NCBI GenBank assembly: GCA_965153355.1
Contig: OZ231127.1
Location: forward strand, 48,112,001-48,176,000
Reading direction: 5' to 3'
From: Flaccisagitta enflata
Lineage: Eukaryota > Chaetognatha > Sagittoidea > Aphragmophora
Length of the DNA stretch: 64,000 nt
Every line of letters begins with the position of its first letter. Position 1 is the stretch's first letter. Both the position numbers and the translations under genes were made by a program. Of this stretch, positions 54,838-64,000 are shown piece after piece. A model generated the notes under the pieces. That model searched no databases and was not told the DNA's origin. It saw nothing but the letters and a program-made list of their open reading frames with translations.

Positions 54838-55015
54838 TACAGTTAGGCTTCACTAGAGCGCATTTCAGGGGACTGGGTTAAATTATGCCTTATAGTGAAG
54901 CTGCCTTATTACCAATATAAAAATAACTATAAAATTTCTCATGGAACTGCAATTTGAATGCCTTATAGGCAGGCATGCCTTATTAGCGGGTGCGCTCTAG
55001 TGAAGCTCCACTTTA
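54838..55015. mobile_element. MITE family E, copy E2
   Basis: TACAGTTAGGCTTCACTAG... and ...CGCTCTAGTGAAGCTCCAC-TTTA inverted ends with TA. Inner GCCTTATTACCAATATA and GGCAGGCATGCCTTATTAGC match E1. It abuts C4. Confidence 0.85.
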
Positions 55016-55020
55016 GATGA

Positions 55021-55271
55021 AATTATTAATTGCGACAAGCAACTCTATAAGAGGCTTGATCCAACTGTCTGTCCACCCATCCGTTGGTCCGTTGGTCCAT
55101 CGGTCCGTTAGTCCATCATCTAGTTGAAAATTGCAAAAACGTGCATTTTTGACGCTCCTGTTGTGACTGTCTGTGTTTGTGAGTGTGTGTGGAGTGGGCG
55201 AGGGTGAGGCTGGGGGTTTGATGCCCCTGCCCACCCATCTGCAACAATATTTTGACCCCACATCACTTATT
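55021..55271 (+). mobile_element. Family A subclass C, copy C4
   Basis: AATTGCGACAAGCAACT, CTATAAGAGGC, CCGTTGGTCC units, AAAACGTGCATTTTTGACGC, TGCCCCTGCCCACCC, decayed arm CTGCAACA and CCACATCACTTATT. Confidence 0.82.
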
Positions 55272-55747
55272 ATAATATAATTTCTAGTTTTGATCTAAAG
55301 AATGAATAACAATCTCCTTGTCCACTAATGCAATTGCGCTTTTAAAATACATTGAATGATTTTATAAAGAAAAATTTGTCTAGTAAAAATCTTTATTTTC
55401 AATGAAGCCTTGAAATCCTAGCTCTTAATCCATAGCCAGCGCCAGCGGCAAAAGTTGCTTTTACGGAATCAATTGACAGAAAAGAAACGAAATCACCCCC
55501 CCTCCCCCCAAAAAAAAGAATAAAAAAAAAGGCGACAGATTCAAAAGGCTTTGCTTTAAATCATCCATCACGTAGTCAAACTCAACATGAAAACAGAAAA
55601 TTTGATCATTACTCATTATTTGGGGGGAGACTACGGGTTGAAAGACTCCATAGGGAAGATCATGATTGACGACCGGAATGCCAAGGAGAGCAGGGGGAGG
55701 GGGGAGATGGGGTGGGTGAAAAGAAGAAGATGTAGACGGAGTAGAAG
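55272..55747. other. Intergenic sequence
   Basis: No gene recognised. C-run and A-run at 55494-55530. Confidence 0.45.
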
Positions 55748-55812
55748 AAGAAGAAGAAGATGAAGAAGAAGAAGAAGAAGAAGAAGAAAAAGAAAAAGAA
55801 AAAGAAAAAGAA

Positions 55813-55844
<32 letters not shown>

Positions 55845-56170
55845 AGAAAAAGAAAAAGAAAAAGAAAAGGAAAAGGAAAAGGAAAAGGAAAAGGAAAAGG
55901 AAAAGGAAAAGGAAAAAGGAAAAGGAAAAGGAAAAGGAAAAGGAAAAGGAAAAAGTAAAAAGATGAAGATGTAGACGGAGAAGAAGAAGAAGAAGAAGAT
56001 GATGAAGAAGAAAAAGAAGAAGAAGAAGAAGAAAAAGAAGAAGAATAAAAAGAAAAAGAAAAAGAAAAAGAAAAAGAAAAAGAAAAAGAAAAAGAAAAAG
56101 AAAAAGAAAAAGAAAAAGAAAAAGAAAAAGAAAAAGAAAAAAAAAGAAAAAGAAAAAGAAAAAGAAAATG
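55748..56170. repeat. 420-bp purine tract of AAG / AAAAAG / AAAACG / GGAAAA blocks
   Basis: Each block is internally homogeneous, and the opening motif (AGAAGATG-TAGACGGAG) recurs at 55965, so the tract includes a local duplication. Lys/Glu frames are artefacts. Confidence 0.95.
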
Positions 56171-58532
<2,362 letters not shown>

Positions 58533-58765
58533 AAAACAAGGCCAACACCTTACAGTCGCGTGCGGTTGTTAAAACCATTAGACCAAAAGATTAAAAGACT
58601 AAAAGATTAAGACACTAAATATGAATTGACTTAAATTAACTTAAAATAACTCAAAATGACTTCAAATGGCGTAAAACAAAGAAAAAAAACTGTGGGTTAC
58701 TGACCGACCGACCGACCGACAGACGGTCAGAGTGGATTGTAGAGTCGCGAGCACGCGACTAAAAA
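58533..58765 (-). mobile_element. Family A, copy A22 with 10-mer interior
   Basis: AAACAAGGCCAAC, arm AGTCGCGTGCGG, then AAAAGATTAAAAGACTAAAAG and TGACTTAAATTAACTTAAA-type 10-mers, a CCGACCGACC stretch and hairpin AGTCGCG-AGCA-CGCGACT-AAAAA. Same interior satellite as A4 on the opposite strand. Confidence 0.9.
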
Positions 58766-58829
58766 GTTCATCAGTTCGGCTGCTAAAGGTTATGTCGAGG
58801 CGCGGCGTGGATGAATGAATGAAAGGGAA

Positions 58830-59025
58830 CGACGAACGCGGGTGATAAGCACGAACGCAGGGTGGTGAAGACGAACGCGGGTGGTGAGGACGAACGCAGG
58901 GTAGTGAGGATGTACGCAGGGTGGTGAGGACGAACGCGGGGTGGTGAGGACAAACGCGGGGTGGTGAGGATGAACGCATGTTGGTGAGGACGAACGCAGG
59001 GTGGTGAGGACGTGGTGAGAACGTT
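58830..59025. repeat. 20-bp minisatellite (GAGGACGAACGCAGGGTGGT)n
   Basis: About nine to ten imperfect units. No family B inverted repeats were recognised around it. Confidence 0.92.
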
Positions 59026-59312
59026 TGCAAGTTTAGCAAGGTTCGAATTTGTTCGGAGATTGACCAGGGTATTCCTAGGGCAGGGGTTTGAATTCTTCCA
59101 AGTTTCCTAGTCAAATGGGTTCTCTGTACTTAAAAGCGTTTCCAAGCATTGTCGAAGAGCTGCGCTTATCGCTTTTCCACAATTGAAATGCTTCGTCACT
59201 CATGTACCTCCTACCCCTCCTTTTTAGTGGCGGACACGCAACTCTATAAGAGGCTTTTTCCGTCCATCCGTCCATCCCTCCCGTCCGTGCGTAACGCACG
59301 ACTTAAAAGTTG

Positions 59313-59493
59313 TACAGTTAAACCCCGCTCTAACGAATTTCAAGGGGCTGTCAATTTTCTTCTGTTGAAGGCGGACTTCTGTTATTGCCAACAAAAAAAA
59401 TAAAAGAAATCAACTTGAAGGGACCATGAATTTGCATCGGTTATAGGCGGAATTCTATTGGTGGCAGGTCCGTTACAGCGGGGTTCAACTGTA
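59313..59493. mobile_element. Family D MITE, copy D3, nested in C5
   Basis: TIRs TACAGTTAAACCCCGCTC... and ...GCGGGGTTCAACTGTA with TA at both ends; interior TATTGCCAACAAAA and GTTATAGGCGGAATTC. 181 bp, non-coding, Tc1/mariner (pogo-like) type ends. Confidence 0.88.
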
Positions 59494-59507
59494 GAGACGC
59501 GCATTTG

Positions 59508-59762
<255 letters not shown>

Positions 59763-59997
59763 AGAAGGGGGTGTTGGGGTTGGATGCCCCTGCCCAGGCC
59801 CGCCCGTCCGCAACGATACTGTGACCCTACGTCACTTGTTCTCATGGTCCCTGCATTTAGTTCATGGACATAAGTCTCGCAGTCAGTTCTCTCCTTTGCT
59901 CCAAAATTCAGTGACGTGCATTTGCGTCTTTTTAACCATGTTTACCATTGATATACATCCACCTGAAAACATGCATTGACATCTGGAACTCTTAAGC

Positions 59998-60177
59998 AAA
60001 CTGAGAACCTCGCTCTAACAGATTTCAAGGGACCAATAAGTTTTATCTGTTATAGGCGGGATTTTGTTATTGCCAACAAAAGAAATAAAAGAAACTACTT
60101 GGAAGGACAATGACTTTACATCTGTTATGAGCGGAATTCCGTTTCTGGCGGGTCCGTTAGAGCCGGGTTCAACTGTA
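59998..60177. mobile_element. Family D MITE, copy D4
   Basis: Right end GAGCCGGGTTCAACTGTA is intact, and the left end is decayed (ACTGAGAACCTCGCTC). Interior matches D3 (TATTGCCAACAAAAGAAATA). Confidence 0.8.
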
Positions 60178-60230
60178 TTTGAAAGATTTTGAACAACTCT
60201 ATCAAATGTGTCCAATCTGATTATGGTAGA

Positions 60231-60626
60231 TTTTTAGTCGCGGACAAGTTGGTATTTCTTTTTCTCAAATGCGTATTGGTGGGCCAAACCTAGACCTTCT
60301 TAGTGATGCGTCTAATTCGACTGAAACAATTTTACTGAAAAAGGCTTGGATAATTAAAAAAAAGCCGCTTTCATGAAAACAACGTCGCGCGCTCCAGAAC
60401 TCTAGAACTAAACAAAAGGTTTAGAAATGCAATACAAGATGAACGAAAGACACTTTAAAAAAACCCTAAACACACTTTCAAATTGAATCCTATGATACGA
60501 TCCTCAGTATCGAAAGAGAGACAAAGAGAAGTTTGTGATTGACGAACAAACAGACGGACGGTTGGACGGACCGTCAAACAGACGGACAATGTGAGTTGTA
60601 GTGTCGCGTAGAATGCGACTCAAAAG
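60231..60626. mobile_element. Family A fragments A23a and A23b
   Basis: 60231-60250 (TTTTTAGTCGCGGACAAG, plus) and 60541-60626 (GACGGACGG units, GAGTTGTAGTGTCGCG, ATGCGACTC, minus) are two hairpin-end pieces in opposite orientation, 290 bp apart. Confidence 0.6.
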
Positions 60627-60731
60627 AATTTCCGCATTCGGAATGCTTTCAGATGAACGAAGATCGAATTATTCATTGAAGCAAAAAACTTTCATCTTTC
60701 CTTCTAAATCAAGCCTTCACTTTGCTGACTA

Positions 60732-60955
<224 letters not shown>

Positions 60956-61073
60956 CCATTTCTCTTTATGCTTGTGCGTCTGTTAATGTGTTTTGTTATT
61001 TGTGTGTTTACACATCCATGAACCTGTGTGGGTGCGTGGACGCGTGGCAATAAGTATTCATTCCCGGTTTTAT

Positions 61074-61138
<65 letters not shown>
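61074..61138. repeat. (CT)n microsatellite
   Basis: Perfect dinucleotide tract. Confidence 0.96.
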
Positions 61139-61142
<4 letters not shown>

Positions 61143-61600
61143 CTCGGAATTTGTTTCGCTCCAAAGTCGTCACGAAGACTGAAAAAAAAATGGACACACA
61201 TTTTGCCGGGGATAATTTGTTCTTTATTCGCGCTTATTGCGTGATTTAAATAAAAGGAAATCTGGCCGTTGGGCTGGATATGGGCTTTCCCCAAGATTCG
61301 CATATCTACCATTTCTCAGCGCTTGCAAGTTAGAAACTTTCAATGATCTTTTATTTTCTTTCTCTCTTCCCTTTTTTTTTCTTTTTTTGCTTCTCTTTAT
61401 TTGCTACACTTATGCGTGACGCAACATAAACCCGGCCGCCGCGTTAAGCCATATAAGACGCTCCGGTGGCGGGGCTTAGGAACAGCAACCAACGATAGCA
61501 GCGGCAGAGGCTGCGGTCGCGACAGCAGAAGCGGCTACAGCAGCAGCATCACAAGAATCCAGAAAGAAAAAGAAGAAGAAGTCCTGGAAGTTTGTGTGGC

Positions 61601-61706
61601 ATGAGTGGATATATCTATTCTAAACGCGTGCGCCCCAATTGTCTGCCGAATTTCCGTTTTCTCTTTTGCCCCTCTTCTCATGATCTTGCACCCCTTCTTC
61701 CGGATG
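61601..61706 (+). other. Candidate first coding exon
   Basis: ATG at 61601 opens 35 codons (MSGYIYSKRVRPNCLP...) and runs into a consensus donor GTAAGC at 61707. Upstream 61430-61600 is GC-rich with CAG-type triplets. No downstream exon or homology was recognised. Confidence 0.2.
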
Positions 61707-61738
61707 GTAAGCTTAAGTACCTTCTTTAATCTGTTATT

Positions 61739-61898
61739 GTTTTTTTTTTTTGTTTTTGTTTTTTTTTTTTTTTTTTTTCATTTTCTATTTTTTCTTCTTT
61801 CCCTTTCCTTTTCGATTATTTCTTCTTTTTCCTTTATTTCCTCATTCTGTTCGTCTCTCTATGTCTCTATCTTTCTGTCTGTCTTTCTTTCTGCATCT

Positions 61899-61971
<73 letters not shown>
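61739..61971. repeat. T-rich tract and (CT)n
   Basis: T-runs at 61739-61780, pyrimidine-rich sequence, then (CT)n from about 61899. Confidence 0.93.
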
Positions 61972-61976
<5 letters not shown>

Positions 61977-64000
61977 TCTGCCAACTTGACTCATCTTCAC
62001 TGTCTCCAAGTTTCTTCCAATTTGGTTTAATGGTCTTTTTTTTTCTTTTTTTTCGATATGCTCCGACGGCGGAAGCCGCTCGAGAAATCGTCAGTTTTAT
62101 CATCAATTTCTGAGCATTTTTCCGCCCGTCAAATGTTTTTTTTTCTCTGTTTCTACTTTATCATGCAGTAAATTGCTGGACTCTGCCCGTTTTCAAATGT
62201 CAAAATTGACAATCCATTCTTGCCATCAGCCTATCAGCCTCATCGTCATATTCCAGGTTATATCTTATATCATCTAAGAATTCCACTTGCCCTTCAGATC
62301 AAGACGAACATGTCGAGATTTTCATATATATGGACAATCTGATAATTTCAATAGAAGGACCTCTATCATTTGCCTAATAGGTTTGCAAATGGCTCACTCA
62401 TTTCACCTGTCATTTAGGCTTTAGCTTTCGATATGCATAATGACAAAGTACCCAGTCCGTTATTGTTTCTTTTTAGTTCGACAAGAGATAGTAGTGCCCG
62501 TTTGTCCGTTGGTCTTATCGAACTTCTCTGGTTCCTCTATCACCATTGCCCTCCCGCGAATTTCTCCCTCTATCTACTTAAAGATTTTATCTTTTATGAT
62601 CTATCCATCAATCTTCGCATGTAAAAGCCGTTTATACATTCTTTAACCTGCGCACTTTAGACTACATTTTTAAAGCGACCGTTAGATCCGAGGATAAAAA
62701 GAACCGAGGATAAAAAGAACATTTCTGATAAATGTGAAAAATCCCAACGGCCATAAAAAAAAAAAACCAAAAAAAACCTAAATTTACCAGAGTAGGCAGG
62801 ATTTGTAAATGCTGACTGGCACGATATTTGATGTGCATATTGTGTACCTCCATACTATTTGAGGTTATCACTGGTGATACTGACAAATTGTGACATTCTA
62901 AAACCGTAGCCTGCAGTTCCAAAACTTGCATTCCCAGTCTGAAGTTTTAAGAACAGTCAAACAACAGACTGATAAACACGTGGACATGAAAACACGAAAA
63001 ACGTACCTCTAGTTGGCTCAGGGTAACTTAGCTTACTACTGTACCTTCTGTACTGTAGTGGGCCAAAGGTACACTTCAGTAAAAATCTAATCTCACTGAG
63101 CGCAAGGGCCAACTAGAAGCATGCTTTTTATGCTCTTTATGCAAATGAGTTTCTTTTTTTTTCTCCTAATTACTTGACAGGTGTTAGAGAAGGACCACTT
63201 GGGATTTTTTTCTTAAGGTATACAAGAAAAACTAGAAAAAACATTTGAAAGAAACAATAATTTTTTAGCTATCGTCTTATAGGATGTCCCTGAGAATTAA
63301 TAGATTAGTTAGGCGAATCTATCTTTTGCGCAAAACAAAACAATGAATCACACTGATCTCTTCATGGGGAGACCAAACAATACTCGGCAGAGTTTTACAA
63401 GCATCATGTATCCTGGAACATCCATCGCCGATTGTCCTCTTTTTATCACAGAACCCAGCCTTTAACTGACGGGTTACGTCACTGAAGTGCGAATCTTCAT
63501 TTTAAAAGTAAACTGATATTTATGGGAATATCTTATTCCGACTCTAGTTGATTGGCTTTTATGACTTACGAACAAATAGATAATCTTTAGTTGCAGACTC
63601 ATGACTCAATCAAAAGCTTTGTCCACCCTTGGGTATGTCAATGAAATGGTCTGTCCATGGGTTCGTCCATATGTGGGCTTGACCGTAATCCCGTAAACCA
63701 TAAACCCAAGTCAAAAGCATATTTCAATGAGTACACTTGAAACAAAAATTTGTTTGAAAAGAAATAAACTTTAAGACCCTGAATACATTTCTTTTTATTG
63801 TTAAAATGATTTTTATCTTTATTAGAAAATGAAAAATGTTATAAGCATTTGAGCAGATGATATTTTTTAGAAAGCAATTTAGACAATAAGATTTGCTATA
63901 AGGTATTTTATGGTCAGATTGTCAGATTTCAAAGATTGTGTAGTTTTAGGCATCATTTTGAAGATAGAGCTTGCTTTCTATTGAAAATTCTACTTGAGAG
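61972..64000. other. AT-rich intergenic tail
   Basis: No gene recognised. A decayed family A piece (TAGTTGCAGACTCATGACTC, GCTTTGTCCACCC) lies near 63588-63680, and TCTTTTTAGTTCGAC with CGTTTGTCCGTTGGTC near 62470-62515 is another. A 15-bp tandem duplicate (GAGGATAAAAAGAAC) lies at about 62691-62720. Confidence 0.5.
63009..63118. mobile_element. Possible small MITE
   Basis: Ends CTAGTTGGCTCAGGG and CGCAAGGGCCAACTAG give a 9-bp perfect inverted repeat. Size about 110 bp. No second copy in the window. Confidence 0.35.

Overview
This is a metazoan nuclear genomic window. It holds a BEL/Pao-type LTR retrotransposon gag-protease region (an animal-restricted superfamily), a gene on the minus strand whose exons join through phase-compatible GT-AG introns, many short non-autonomous mobile elements, and an extreme density of simple repeats. 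The species cannot be named from the sequence. There are no bacterial-style operons, no rRNA or tRNA gene that I can recognise, and no CRISPR array.

Coding content is limited to two loci. (1) 12.1-17.55 kb: a truncated BEL/Pao element with a probable spliced leader, a frameshifted gag N-terminus, a 983-codon gag ORF (glutamine-rich half, DUF1759-like half, CCHC zinc knuckles), and an aspartic protease in the same frame beyond one UGA. Reverse transcriptase, RNase H and integrase are absent, and the element runs into an (ATTC)n array. (2) 18.4-22.56 kb, minus strand: a multi-exon transposase-like gene with five exons recognised by phase-consistent splice sites and one single-base frameshift. 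All four introns carry mobile-element sequence. Most other long ORFs in the window are translations of microsatellites and are not genes.

The rest is repeats. 3.1-5.3 kb is an inverted pair of about 170-bp tandem units around three 150-bp units. 5.5-8.9 kb is a 3.4-kb inverted-repeat structure built from about 500-bp modules. Two 616-618 bp fold-back elements with CACTA/TAGTG ends lie at 20.4 and 24.5 kb. 26.6-28.3 kb holds GAAT arrays with punctuating spacers and a 395-bp tandem duplication. From 28 kb to 64 kb, microsatellites (GA, CA, CTTT, GTT, CTT, GACA) alternate with dispersed short elements.

The most interesting signal is family A, a dispersed element with about 34 recognisable copies or fragments in 64 kb on both strands. 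One end is a perfect hairpin (AGTCGCG-GACA-CGCGACT), followed by a hypervariable tandem array whose unit differs between copies (CGTC tetramers, a 12-mer, a 10-mer, TG). Next come a conserved GC-rich core, a subterminal copy of the hairpin arm, and a conserved end CCGTGTATCCGGCCTTGTT. The hairpin arm and the distant subterminal copy change together between subfamilies, which implies selection on base-pairing. A second, unrelated family (B) has the same design: hairpin-bearing inverted repeats around a 20-bp minisatellite, and a distal stem with compensatory changes. Together they look like a class of structure-conserving, tandem-repeat-carrying non-autonomous elements (Helentron/HINE-like is my leading but unproven guess) that seed the microsatellite-rich landscape.
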